Origin: Amycolatopsis sp. NBC_00345
GTDB taxonomy: Bacteria; Actinomycetota; Actinomycetes; Mycobacteriales; Pseudonocardiaceae
NCBI RefSeq assembly: GCF_036116635.1
Contig: NZ_CP107995.1
Location: 9,114,001 to 9,178,000, forward strand
Direction of reading: 5' to 3'
DNA length: 64,000 nt
Shown: positions 46,755 to 54,193 of the stretch, one piece after another
Layout: each line of letters starts with the position of its first letter
Position numbering within the stretch: the stretch's first letter is position 1
Translations under genes and position numbers: made by a program
Notes under the pieces: generated by a model
Told to the model about the DNA's origin: nothing
Databases searched by the model: none
The model's input: only the letters and a program-made list of their open reading frames with translations

Positions 46755-47966
46755 TCAATCGTCCTTTCCGGATACGGCCGCCGAAAGCGCGAGCAGCGGC
46801 CGGACGTCTGACTCCAGGTCGCTCGCGCCGCCGGGCAGGACGAGCTTCGCGCGGCCGTCGTTCGCCTCGCCCGCGACCTGCCGGTCGAGCGCCCGCCGCA
46901 GCGCTTTCGCCGCCGCGGCCGGGTCTTCGGCCGTGAGCGCGGCGAAGTCGGTGTCGAGGTACGGGCTGAGCTGAACGAGGCCGTCGCGGATCTCGATGAC
47001 GCGCCGGTAGTAGCGGCGGTGCACGGCGAGCCGGTCGCGCATCCCGCCCGGGGGCGTGCGCAGCACGATGCTCGGGTAGGCCTTCGCCAGCAGTGTCCAC
47101 AGTGGAGCAAGCCGCTCGAGGTCGTCGCGATGACGGCGGCGGCGGCCGAGCGCCGAGAGCCGCGCGCGGACGCCGGGGTAGGTGATCCCGGCCAGGAACA
47201 GCACGCTGCCGATCACCACGAACGGCACGCCCAGCCACAGCAGCGCGGGCACCACCGGCCCGAACGCCCACGCGACCACGATGTACAGCGCGCGGAACGT
47301 GCTGCCGATCGCCGCCGCGGCGAGGCCCGCGGCGGCCAGGCGCAGGCCGGTGCGCAGGTGCCGGTCCGCCGTGCGCTGGTACCGGGTGATCCACCAGACG
47401 CACGCCACGATCGCGTAGATCAGGTACAGCCCGGCGCCGAGGTAGAACAGCGCGATGCCGGAGACGTGCACCGTGGCCGGGCTCAGTGCGGCGCCCCGCA
47501 GCGGCGCCGGGGTCAGGCCCGTCGCCACGAACATCAGCACGACGGCGGCCCCGAGCGGCACCAGCTCCACCATGCTGTGCCAGTCGTTGCTGATCCGACG
47601 GCAGCCACGGCGGAAAGGGGTTCCTTCGAGTCGATCGGTTGCAGCCCGTGTCCGCCTGCTTTCGGCCGGATCAGCAACCTGGCGCACCTGGCCCTCTCCG
47701 TGCGCGGAGCCGTGGAAGAAGACCAGCAGCGCGCAGGCGGCGCCGGCGAGCAGCACGTTGTTCGCGAGGCGCGCGCCTCCCGGGGCGGTCAGCGCGTCGA
47801 ACCAGTCCGAGATTCCCTTCTGCTGGAACAGGAACCCCGCGGTCAGGCACGCGATGGCCGCCGTGACGGCCCCGTTCGGCAGCCGCGGCGAGCGCACCAG
47901 CTGGTACAGCCGCCAGCCGAGCGCGACGGCGAAGAGCACGAGGGCGAGCAGGGACCCGGAGTTCAC
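46755..47966 (-). CDS. MAB_1171c-like integral membrane protein
   Basis: A 403-residue membrane protein with about seven hydrophobic helices in the first 250 residues and a cytosolic C-terminal domain (about 260-403). It matches what I know of the MAB_1171c (DUF6545) putative transporters, which sit next to XRE and ImmA/IrrE genes. GTG 47966 overlaps the ImmA stop (GTGA). The loop at residues 97-127 is bounded at DNA level by a 12-base inverted repeat (47586-47597, 47667-47678). Confidence 0.72.
   Translation of the reverse strand: MNSGSLLALVLFAVALGWRLYQLVRSPRLPNGAVTAAIACLTAGFLFQQKGISDWFDALTAPGGARLANNVLLAGAACALLVFFHGSAHGEGQVRQVADPAESRRTRAATDRLEGTPFRRGCRRISNDWHSMVELVPLGAAVVLMFVATGLTPAPLRGAALSPATVHVSGIALFYLGAGLYLIYAIVACVWWITRYQRTADRHLRTGLRLAAAGLAAAAIGSTFRALYIVVAWAFGPVVPALLWLGVPFVVIGSVLFLAGITYPGVRARLSALGRRRRHRDDLERLAPLWTLLAKAYPSIVLRTPPGGMRDRLAVHRRYYRRVIEIRDGLVQLSPYLDTDFAALTAEDPAAAAKALRRALDRQVAGEANDGRAKLVLPGGASDLESDVRPLLALSAAVSGKDD
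47586..47678. repeat. 93-bp segment bounded by 12-bp inverted repeats
   Basis: GTTGCTGATCCG (47586-47597) and CGGATCAGCAAC (47667-47678) flank a 93-bp segment inside the membrane protein gene. Both orientations of the segment stay open in the gene's reading frame. Confidence 0.5.
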
Positions 47967-48484
47967 AGCCAGCCCTGGTGGTCGCCGAGCGTGCCCTGGA
48001 TCCGGCGCAGGTCGTGGTCGGCCGCGCGGCGCGGGATCGTGTAGTTCAGCACCGACGCCCACTCCAGGATGATCGTGGCGACCGTTTCGGCCTCCCACTC
48101 GTGGGCCTCGTCGTAGGAGGTGCGGCGCAGGGCGCGGCGCACGGCGTCGCCTTCGAGGCCGGTGGCCGGGCCGCGCAGGAAGTCGGCGGGCTCGGCGTCA
48201 CCGCCGGGCTCGTGCTCGGCGAGCAGGTGGCCCAGCTCGTGCAGGATGATGTGGTCCTGGTGGGCCTTGGTGGTCTCCTGCTGGAAGAAGATGTAGTCCG
48301 CGGCCCCGGTCGCGATCCAGCAGCCGAACGGGCCAGGCACCTCCAGCGGGTACGCCATGAGCCGGATCGGCCGCTCCCGGCTCGCGCCCAGCCGCTCGCA
48401 CAGCTGGGCGACGTCCAGCGGCGGGCTGATGTCGAGGTCCTTGAGCAGCCGTCGGCAGCGCCTGCGCAGTTCGCGTTCCTTCAC
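47963..48484 (-). CDS. ImmA/IrrE family metallopeptidase-like protein
   Basis: A 173-residue protein with the zinc-protease motif HELGHLLAEH (His82, Glu83, His86). ImmA/IrrE enzymes cut or inactivate a partner repressor, usually the XRE protein coded next door. Here it overlaps the XRE gene by 4 bp and the membrane protein gene by 4 bp. The third zinc ligand is probably the Glu in HEWEAE (about 140). Confidence 0.85.
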   Translation of the reverse strand: MKERELRRRCRRLLKDLDISPPLDVAQLCERLGASRERPIRLMAYPLEVPGPFGCWIATGAADYIFFQQETTKAHQDHIILHELGHLLAEHEPGGDAEPADFLRGPATGLEGDAVRRALRRTSYDEAHEWEAETVATIILEWASVLNYTIPRRAADHDLRRIQGTLGDHQGWL

Positions 48485-48888
48485 GTGCCCCCCGGGCTGT
48501 CCCGCTCCGCCTTCTCGTACCGCTCCACCAGGTCCAGCAGGGCCATCACCTGGCGGCGGCCCTGCGGCGAAAGCTCCTGCGCGCGCATGGCCATCAGCTT
48601 CACTTCGACGTCGGCGCCACCGCCCCCGGTTCCCCGTTCGGCCTCGTCTTCGAAGAAGTAGGTCACCGGCACGGCGAACAGCTTCGCGAGCGCCTCGACG
48701 TAATGGATCTTCGGGTTGACCCGCTTGCCCGTGGCCAGTTGCTGCAGGTACGCCGGCGACATCGCGGGACCGCCGGCCCGCTCGATCGCCGCCGACATCT
48801 CCCGATAGCTGTGCGGCGCGCGGCCGTCGGCGCGGGCGGAGTCGATCAACGTGCTCAGTTTCTCCGCGAAGGTGCGCTGCGATGGCAT
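48481..48888 (-). CDS. XRE-type helix-turn-helix regulator
   Basis: A 135-residue regulator with the HTH at about 10-75 (SYREMSAAIERAGGPAMSPA, YLQQLATGKRVNPK) and a C-terminal helix (about 95-135) that probably contacts the ImmA partner. ATG 48888 follows GAAGGGGGC. It heads the XRE-ImmA-membrane protein unit. Upstream, CTGTTG occurs twice at a 10-bp spacing (48943-48948 and 48953-48958), a possible operator on one face of the DNA. Confidence 0.85.
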   Translation of the reverse strand: MPSQRTFAEKLSTLIDSARADGRAPHSYREMSAAIERAGGPAMSPAYLQQLATGKRVNPKIHYVEALAKLFAVPVTYFFEDEAERGTGGGGADVEVKLMAMRAQELSPQGRRQVMALLDLVERYEKAERDSPGGT

Positions 48889-48942
48889 GCCGCCCCCTTC
48901 TCCCTCAATGGCCGGATCGTAGCTCCGGACTACTGTACGCAC

Positions 48943-48976
48943 CTGTTGACAGCTGTTGTATGCAGTGGTTTACAGT
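48943..48976 (+). promoter_or_regulatory. Plus-strand promoter with XRE-type direct repeats
   Basis: TTGACA (48946-48951) fits a sigma-70-like -35; TACAGT (48971-48976) at 19 bp, or TTTACA (48969-48974) at 17 bp, may be the -10. The overlapping repeat CTGTTG (48943, 48953) could bind the XRE protein. It points away from the XRE gene into the structured stretch at 48985-49180. Confidence 0.45.
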
Positions 48977-48982
48977 GGCCGC

Positions 48983-49180
48983 GTCCCGCTCCGGAGGTCC
49001 GCACTCTGGGGGTGTCCGGAACCCGGAGCGGGATCTTGTCCTGCCGCCTGGCTCGTCATGATCGCCCTGTCTGTAGTACGCTTGGCTGGTCAAGGTCGAT
49101 CGCCTCGTTGCGAACCCTTGATCTGGCCTGTTGCCGGAGGTCGACCCCCAGGGCTTCCGGTGACAGGCCCCTTACTTTTC
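48983..49180 (+). ncRNA. Candidate structured small RNA with three stems and terminator
   Basis: This is most of a 348-bp stretch (48889-49236) without a good gene. Three stems follow the promoter: CCCGCTCCGG (48985-48994) with CCGGAGCGGG (49023-49032); GGTCAAGG (49088-49095) with CCTTGATC (49116-49123), one G-U pair; and GGCCTGTTGCCGGA (49125-49138) with TCCGGTGACAGGCC (49156-49169), two mismatches, then CCTTACTTTT. The last stem plus T-rich tail fits a terminator. I do not recognise it as a known RNA family. The convergent flavodoxin gene ends at 49237. Confidence 0.38.
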
Positions 49181-49236
49181 CGGGCCTGTTTGATATTCGG
49201 CTTTGTTTCCGCTCAAATGAGCATTTCCGCACCGAT

Positions 49237-49689
49237 TCAGGACATCAGCGTCGCCGCCACTGTGCCGCCCAATTCCCGCAGCGCGTCCAATTCCGCTTTG
49301 CCCGGTTCGCCCGTGACGAGCACCGGTTCCGCCACCCGTTCCCAGCCGAGGCCGGTGGTGATCGCGTCGAGCTGGCGGACGGTGCCCGCGGTGTCGTTGT
49401 TGCCGTGCACGTACGCGCCGAACGGGCGCCCGCGTGTGGCGTCGAGGCAGGGGTAGTAGACGGTGTCGAAGAAGTGCTTCAGCGCGCCGCTCATGCTGCC
49501 GAGGTTGGCGGGCGTGCCGAGCAGGTAGCCGTCGGCGGCGAGCACGTCGGCGGCGGTCGCGCCGAGCGCGGGACGGCGGACGACGTCGACCCCCTCGATG
49601 TCCGGGTGCTTCGCGCCGGCGAGCACGGCCTCGAACATCGCCTGCATCGAGGGCGAAGGCGTGTGGTGCACGATCAACAGCGTTGCCAT
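49237..49689 (-). CDS. Flavodoxin / NADPH-dependent FMN reductase-like protein
   Basis: A 150-residue flavodoxin-fold protein beginning MATLLIVHHTPSPSMQAMFE, where TPSPSMQ is the FMN-phosphate loop. DGYLLGTPANLGSMSGALKH is the second flavin-contacting loop typical of WrbA/flavodoxin-like proteins. It would carry FMN and serve as an electron carrier or quinone reductase. It is convergent with the candidate RNA at 48983. Confidence 0.82.
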   Translation of the reverse strand: MATLLIVHHTPSPSMQAMFEAVLAGAKHPDIEGVDVVRRPALGATAADVLAADGYLLGTPANLGSMSGALKHFFDTVYYPCLDATRGRPFGAYVHGNNDTAGTVRQLDAITTGLGWERVAEPVLVTGEPGKAELDALRELGGTVAATLMS

Positions 49690-49744
49690 GCCCCGAGCCT
49701 GCCACTTGTGCGGACGCCCGCGCGCGGGCAAGCTTCCGCGGGTG

Positions 49745-50083
49745 ATGGGGGAGATCCGCCGTCGGCGCGTTGACGTCGTCGTGCTTGTCCTGCTGGGAGT
49801 GGCCGGCTTGGCGGCCACGTTGATCCTGCTCGTCTACGCGTTCATGGCCGCGCTGTTCCAGCCCGCCCACGGCTGGGTCGAGGAGCTGCGCGAGCTGTGG
49901 CCGTGGCTGCTGCCGGCCGTCCTGGGGCTGGCCGGCGCGTTCGCGCTGCGGCGTCGTGAGTTCGTCGCCGCTTTCGTGGTGCTGCTGGTGATCGACGTGG
50001 CCGGCCTGTTCGGGCCGGAGCTGCTGGTCAGGAGCACCGATCCGGCAATGCCCTCGGCGCCGGTCAGCTCAGCAGTTCGTTGA
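49745..50083 (+). CDS. Small three-helix membrane protein
   Basis: A 112-residue protein with three hydrophobic segments (about 10-38, 51-68 and 71-89) and a basic N-terminus (MGEIRRRRVD). No family recognised. ATG 49745 was chosen; GTG 49742 is in frame. It diverges from the flavodoxin gene, 55 bp away, and overlaps the 3' end of pmmB by 20 bp tail to tail. Confidence 0.6.
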   Translation: MGEIRRRRVDVVVLVLLGVAGLAATLILLVYAFMAALFQPAHGWVEELRELWPWLLPAVLGLAGAFALRRREFVAAFVVLLVIDVAGLFGPELLVRSTDPAMPSAPVSSAVR

Positions 50084-51695
50084 TGTCCGCGCGCACCGCG
50101 TTGAGGCGGGCCGCCGCGCTTTCCCGCGCCGCGGCGAGGCTGCCGGTCACCGGCTGCACGGACTGCAGGTACGCCTTGAGCTTCGGCTCGGTGCCCGACG
50201 GCCGGATCACCACTCGCAGGCCCTCGCCCGCCAGGCGCAGCACGTCGGCGTCCGGCAGCAGGTCCTCCAGCGTCACCGGCACACCGCCGAGCGAAGACGG
50301 CGGCTGCGCGCGCAGCCCGGCCATCAGCTTGCCGCGCACGGCGAGATCGGTGACCCGCAAGGAAACCTGGTCGGTGAGGTGCACGCCGTGGCGGGTGGCG
50401 ATCTCGTCGAGCACGTCCAGCGGGCTCCGGCCCTCGGCCTTGAGCGAGGCGGCCAGCCCGGCGGCGACCACCGCCGCGGCGATGCCGTCCTTGTCCCGCA
50501 CGAAGCCGGGGTTCACGCAGAGGCCCAGCGCCTCCTCGTAGGCGAAGACCAGGCCCTCGCCCGCGCGGACCAGCCACTTGAAGCCGGTCAGCGTCTCGGC
50601 GTAGCGGGCGCCGGCGGCCTTCGCCAGCTCGCCGAGCAGCGAGGACGACACGATGGTGGTGGCCACCAGCGGGTCCGTGCTGTCCGTTGTGGACAGAACG
50701 TGCGAGCCGAGCAGCACGCCCGTCTCGTCGCCGCGGAGCATGCGCCAGCCGCCGTCGCGGTCGCGGACGCCGAGGGCGCAGCGGTCGGCGTCCGGGTCGA
50801 GGGCCACCGCGAGGTCAGCGTCCACTTCGGACGCCAGCGCCAGCAGCAGGTCGGTGGCGCCGGGCTCCTCCGGGTTGGGGAAGGAGACCGTGGGGAAGTC
50901 CGCGTCGGGCTCGGACTGGGCGGCGACCAGGTGGACGTCGGTGAACCCGGCCTCGGCCAGCGCGGCGTGGACCGTCTCAGCGCCGACGCCGTGCAGCGCG
51001 GTGGCGGCGATCCGGATTTCGCGGGCCGGGCCCTGCGGCAGGTCGGCGACTTCCGCCAGGTACGCGGCGCGCGGGTCGACAACCTCGGCGCCGGGCGCGC
51101 GCGGCACGCTCACCGCGGCGGGCACGGCCTGGATCGCGCGTTCGATCTCCCCGTCGGACGGCGGCACGATCTGGCCGCCGGTGCCGTCGTAAAGCTTGTA
51201 TCCGTTGTCCGCGGGCGGGTTGTGCGACGCGGTGATCTGGATGCCGGCCACCGCGCCGTAGTGCTTCACGGAGTACGCGAGCAGCGGCGTCGGCAACGGT
51301 TCGGGCAGCACCTTCACGGCGAAGCCAGCGGCGGTGAGCACCTCGGCGGCGGCCGTGGCGAAGGCCTCCGAGCCGTGCCGTGCGTCGCGGCCGACCACCA
51401 CGACGCCGCCTGCGTGACCGTGCGCGGTCAGCCAGTCGGCGACCCCCGCGGTGGTGCGCGTGACCACCGCGACGTTCATGCCGTTCGGCCCCGCGCGCAC
51501 CGGCCCGCGCAGGCCGGCGGTGCCGAACTCCAGCGGGCCCGCCATGCGGTCGGCGAGTTCGTCGGCCGCGCCGGGCTCCTGGCCCAGCGCGCGGGCGAGG
51601 ATCCGCTGCAGCTCGTCGCTCGACGCCGGATCGGGGTCGTCGGCGATCCAGCGGTAGGTGGCGTCGCGCAGCTCGGTGGTCAGGTTGTTCGGCAC
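50064..51695 (-). CDS. pmmB: Phosphoglucomutase/phosphomannomutase PmmB-type
   Basis: A 543-residue alpha-D-phosphohexomutase that moves phosphate between C1 and C6 of a hexose, or C1 and C5 of ribose. The phosphoserine loop is TASHNPP, metal-binding is DPDADRC, the sugar loop is FAYEEALG and the phosphate loop is RPSGTEPK. GTG 51695 is the start. It lies near punA, as pmmB does in mycobacteria (established gene order), suggesting a role with ribose-1-phosphate from nucleosides. Confidence 0.9.
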   Translation of the reverse strand: MPNNLTTELRDATYRWIADDPDPASSDELQRILARALGQEPGAADELADRMAGPLEFGTAGLRGPVRAGPNGMNVAVVTRTTAGVADWLTAHGHAGGVVVVGRDARHGSEAFATAAAEVLTAAGFAVKVLPEPLPTPLLAYSVKHYGAVAGIQITASHNPPADNGYKLYDGTGGQIVPPSDGEIERAIQAVPAAVSVPRAPGAEVVDPRAAYLAEVADLPQGPAREIRIAATALHGVGAETVHAALAEAGFTDVHLVAAQSEPDADFPTVSFPNPEEPGATDLLLALASEVDADLAVALDPDADRCALGVRDRDGGWRMLRGDETGVLLGSHVLSTTDSTDPLVATTIVSSSLLGELAKAAGARYAETLTGFKWLVRAGEGLVFAYEEALGLCVNPGFVRDKDGIAAAVVAAGLAASLKAEGRSPLDVLDEIATRHGVHLTDQVSLRVTDLAVRGKLMAGLRAQPPSSLGGVPVTLEDLLPDADVLRLAGEGLRVVIRPSGTEPKLKAYLQSVQPVTGSLAAARESAAARLNAVRADINELLS

Positions 51696-51797
51696 CGCGC
51701 CAGCCTACGACCCGGCCGGGGCGGGCGTCCGGTTGATCCCGGGGCAGGGGTGGAATTCGGGGGATCCGGCGGGCTTGATGCCGCTACTCTCGGGAAA

Positions 51798-52955
51798 GTG
51801 CGAATGCTCTTCACCGCCCTTGGGGCCCACGGCCACCTGTACCCGCTGATGCCGCTCGCGGTCGCCGCGCGTGAAGCCGGGCATCACGTCGTCTTCGCGA
51901 CGGCCGAGGATTTCCACGCCACGCTGGGGAAAGCGGGCTTCGAACCGGCCAAGGCGGGGCTGACCATCGGGGAGGCCTTCGCCACGCAGATTTCCGGTGA
52001 CCCCAGGCAGGCCCGCGAAGAGGCGCCGCCGGAGGTCCTGAACGCGTTGATCGGCAAGGTTTTCGGCCGGGTGATGCCCGACGCGTTCGCCGCGGACCTC
52101 CGTGCGCTCTTCGAGCAGAACCGGCCGGACCTCGTCGTCTACGAGTTCGGCAACGCCGGCGGGGCCTTCGCGGCGATGACCGCCGGGATTCCGGCCGTGG
52201 GCCACGGATTCGGCCGGGTTTCGCGCGACGGCCAGATGATCGAGATCGAGCGCGTGATGCAGGAGCACGCCGCCGAACTGGGTATCACCGACGACCGGCC
52301 GTCGTGGGGCAACCCGGTCGTCGACATCTGCCCGCCTTCGGTGCAGGCGCCCGATTTCCTGGCGCGGGCCCGCCGCCTGCCGCTGCGCCCGGTCGGCTGG
52401 AGCGACGCCGGTGACCTGCCGGACGGCGTCGCGGACCGCGACCGGGGCCGTCCGCTCGTCTACCTCACGCTGGGCACGTCCCCGATGAGCCAGGCGGCGG
52501 TGTTCACCTCGGCGATCACCGGCCTGTCCGGGCTGGACGCCGACGTGCTGGTGGCGACCGGGCCGTCGCTGGACCCCGCGTCGCTGGGCGAGGTGCCGCC
52601 GAACGTCCGCTTGGAGTCCTGGGTGGCGCAGTCGGCGCTGCTGCCGCACGTCGACCTGGTGGTCCACCACGGCGGCAGCGGCACGACGTTGGGCGCCTTC
52701 TCCGCCGGCGCGCCGCAGCTCGTCCTCCCGCAGGGCGCGGACCAGTTCACGAACGCCGAAGCCGTCCTGGCCTCCGGCACGGGCACCCGCCTCCTCGGCG
52801 ACGAGGTGACCGCCGAGTCCGTCCACGAGACCGCCGCCCGCCTCCTGACCGACTCAACCGTGGCCGACGCCGTGCGCGGGGTGGCTGCCGAGGTCGCGGG
52901 CATGCCTTCACCGGCTGAGGTGGTCCAAGGACTCGTGAGTGTTTATGACGGTTAG
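51798..52955 (+). CDS. UDP-glycosyltransferase (GT1/MGT family)
   Basis: A 385-residue GT-B glycosyltransferase. The N-terminal VRMLFTALGAHGHLYPLMPL is typical of natural-product GTs and the donor-binding motif HHGGSGTTLGAFSAGAPQ (about 291-308) includes the catalytic-site His/Gly pattern. It probably glycosylates a small molecule; no aglycone-making genes are nearby. GTG 51798 is the start. The last residues, LVSVYDG, and the stop are coded by palindromic repeat D copy 3. Confidence 0.88.
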   Translation: MRMLFTALGAHGHLYPLMPLAVAAREAGHHVVFATAEDFHATLGKAGFEPAKAGLTIGEAFATQISGDPRQAREEAPPEVLNALIGKVFGRVMPDAFAADLRALFEQNRPDLVVYEFGNAGGAFAAMTAGIPAVGHGFGRVSRDGQMIEIERVMQEHAAELGITDDRPSWGNPVVDICPPSVQAPDFLARARRLPLRPVGWSDAGDLPDGVADRDRGRPLVYLTLGTSPMSQAAVFTSAITGLSGLDADVLVATGPSLDPASLGEVPPNVRLESWVAQSALLPHVDLVVHHGGSGTTLGAFSAGAPQLVLPQGADQFTNAEAVLASGTGTRLLGDEVTAESVHETAARLLTDSTVADAVRGVAAEVAGMPSPAEVVQGLVSVYDG

Positions 52956-52977
52956 AACCGTCATAAACACTCACGAG
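52932..52977. repeat. Palindromic repeat family D, copy 3
   Basis: Perfect 22-base arms (CTCGTGAGTGTTTATGACGG plus TT, 52932-52953; complement 52956-52977) around AG. Sequence equals copy 2. The glycosyltransferase stop TAG is at 52953-52955, the dyad centre. It separates that gene from convergent punA. Confidence 0.88.
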
Positions 52978-52982
52978 CGGGT

Positions 52983-53768
52983 TCAGGCGCGGGCAACAAG
53001 TTCCCGAAGCAGCGAACCCATGCGAGTGGCGGCGTTGCGGCCCGCCTCCAGGACCTCTTCGTGGTTCAGCGGCTCGCCCGTCATGCCGGCGGCGAGGTTG
53101 GTCACCAGCGAGAGGCCGAACACCTCGACGCCGGCGGCGCGGGCCGCGATGGCTTCCAGCACGGTCGACATGCCGACCAGGTCGGCGCCCATCGTGCGCA
53201 GCATCCGGATCTCGGCGGGCGTTTCGAAGTGCGGGCCGACCAGGCCGGCGTAGACGCCCTCCTCCAGCGAGCCGTCGATCTCCTTCGCCAGGCCGCGCAG
53301 CCGGGCGGAGTAGAGGTCGGTGAGGTCGACGAAGTTCGCGCCCACGATCGGCGAGCGCGCGGTCAGGTTGAGGTGGTCGGAGATCAGCACGGGCTGCCCG
53401 ACGCTGAAGCCCTCGCGCAGGCCGCCGGCCGCGTTGGTGAGCAGCACCGTGCGCGCGCCGGCCGCGGCGGCCGTGCGCACGTTGTGCACCACCGGGTCGA
53501 TGCCCTTGCCCTCGTAGAAGTGCGTGCGCCCCAGCAGCACGAGCGCGCGCTTCCCGCCGACGTCGAGCGAGCGCACCGTGCCGCCGTGCCCGACGGCTCC
53601 GGGGGTGGTGAAACCGGGCAGCTCGCCGAACGGGATCTCCGCCTCGGCCGTCCCGATCACGTCCGCGGCCGGGCGCCAGCCCGAGCCCAGCACCACGGCG
53701 ATGTCGTGCTTCTCGACGCCCGTGCGCTCGGCGATGACGGCGGCGGCCGCCTCCTCGTGGTTACTCAT
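52983..53768 (-). CDS. punA: Purine nucleoside phosphorylase
   Basis: A 261-residue trimeric-type purine nucleoside phosphorylase that splits inosine/guanosine with phosphate to base and ribose-1-phosphate. Phosphate loop VVLGSGW (about 25-31), LTNAAGGL (about 108-115) and the substrate block GPHFETPAEIRML with GADLVGMST are diagnostic. ATG 53768 is the start. With upp, deoC and pmmB it belongs to the salvage set of this window. It overlaps the next upstream gene by 4 bp. Confidence 0.93.
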   Translation of the reverse strand: MSNHEEAAAAVIAERTGVEKHDIAVVLGSGWRPAADVIGTAEAEIPFGELPGFTTPGAVGHGGTVRSLDVGGKRALVLLGRTHFYEGKGIDPVVHNVRTAAAAGARTVLLTNAAGGLREGFSVGQPVLISDHLNLTARSPIVGANFVDLTDLYSARLRGLAKEIDGSLEEGVYAGLVGPHFETPAEIRMLRTMGADLVGMSTVLEAIAARAAGVEVFGLSLVTNLAAGMTGEPLNHEEVLEAGRNAATRMGSLLRELVARA

Positions 53769-54193
53769 GCCGCCGAGCGTATCCGGGCACTCCGGACGGC
53801 CAGGAACACGACCAGCCCGAACGGCGACAGGAAGATCGTCAGCACCAGCACCGGGCTCAGCACCCACCACGGGACGCCGTGCTTCCGCGCCTCGAAGAAC
53901 ATCCACCGGCCGAGGAACAGGTCGAACGCGATCAGCTGCGCCCAGATCAGCGCGGCCCCGTACGAAGAGCCCGCAAACGCTTGCAGCACGCCGAGGTCCG
54001 GCCGGCTGACCGCCGTCCACAGCTCGCCGAAGTGGGCCGCGGCGAGCACGAAGTAGCAGACCAGCGGCAGCAGCGGCACCCACGGCGACGCCAGCACCCG
54101 CCGCGTCCACCGCCAGCCCGGCAGGAAGATCATCAGCGCCCAGAACGGCACGGCGATCGGGAACGTCCAGGCGAACACCGTCAGGTCCGTCAT
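53765..54193 (-). CDS. ABA4-like (DUF4281) membrane protein
   Basis: A 142-residue membrane protein with four hydrophobic helices; the block GSSYGAALIWAQLIAFDLFL and RWMFFEARKHG are hallmarks of the ABA4-like family, named after a plant protein of the neoxanthin route. No bacterial function is known to me. It overlaps punA by 4 bp and the next gene upstream by 4 bp. Confidence 0.8.
   Translation of the reverse strand: MTDLTVFAWTFPIAVPFWALMIFLPGWRWTRRVLASPWVPLLPLVCYFVLAAAHFGELWTAVSRPDLGVLQAFAGSSYGAALIWAQLIAFDLFLGRWMFFEARKHGVPWWVLSPVLVLTIFLSPFGLVVFLAVRSARIRSAA

Noticed and set aside
48985..49180. Identity of the structured stretch with 6S, SRP, tmRNA or RNase P RNA
   Set aside because: The ends do not pair with each other as in 6S, and none of the conserved sequences of the other RNAs was seen.
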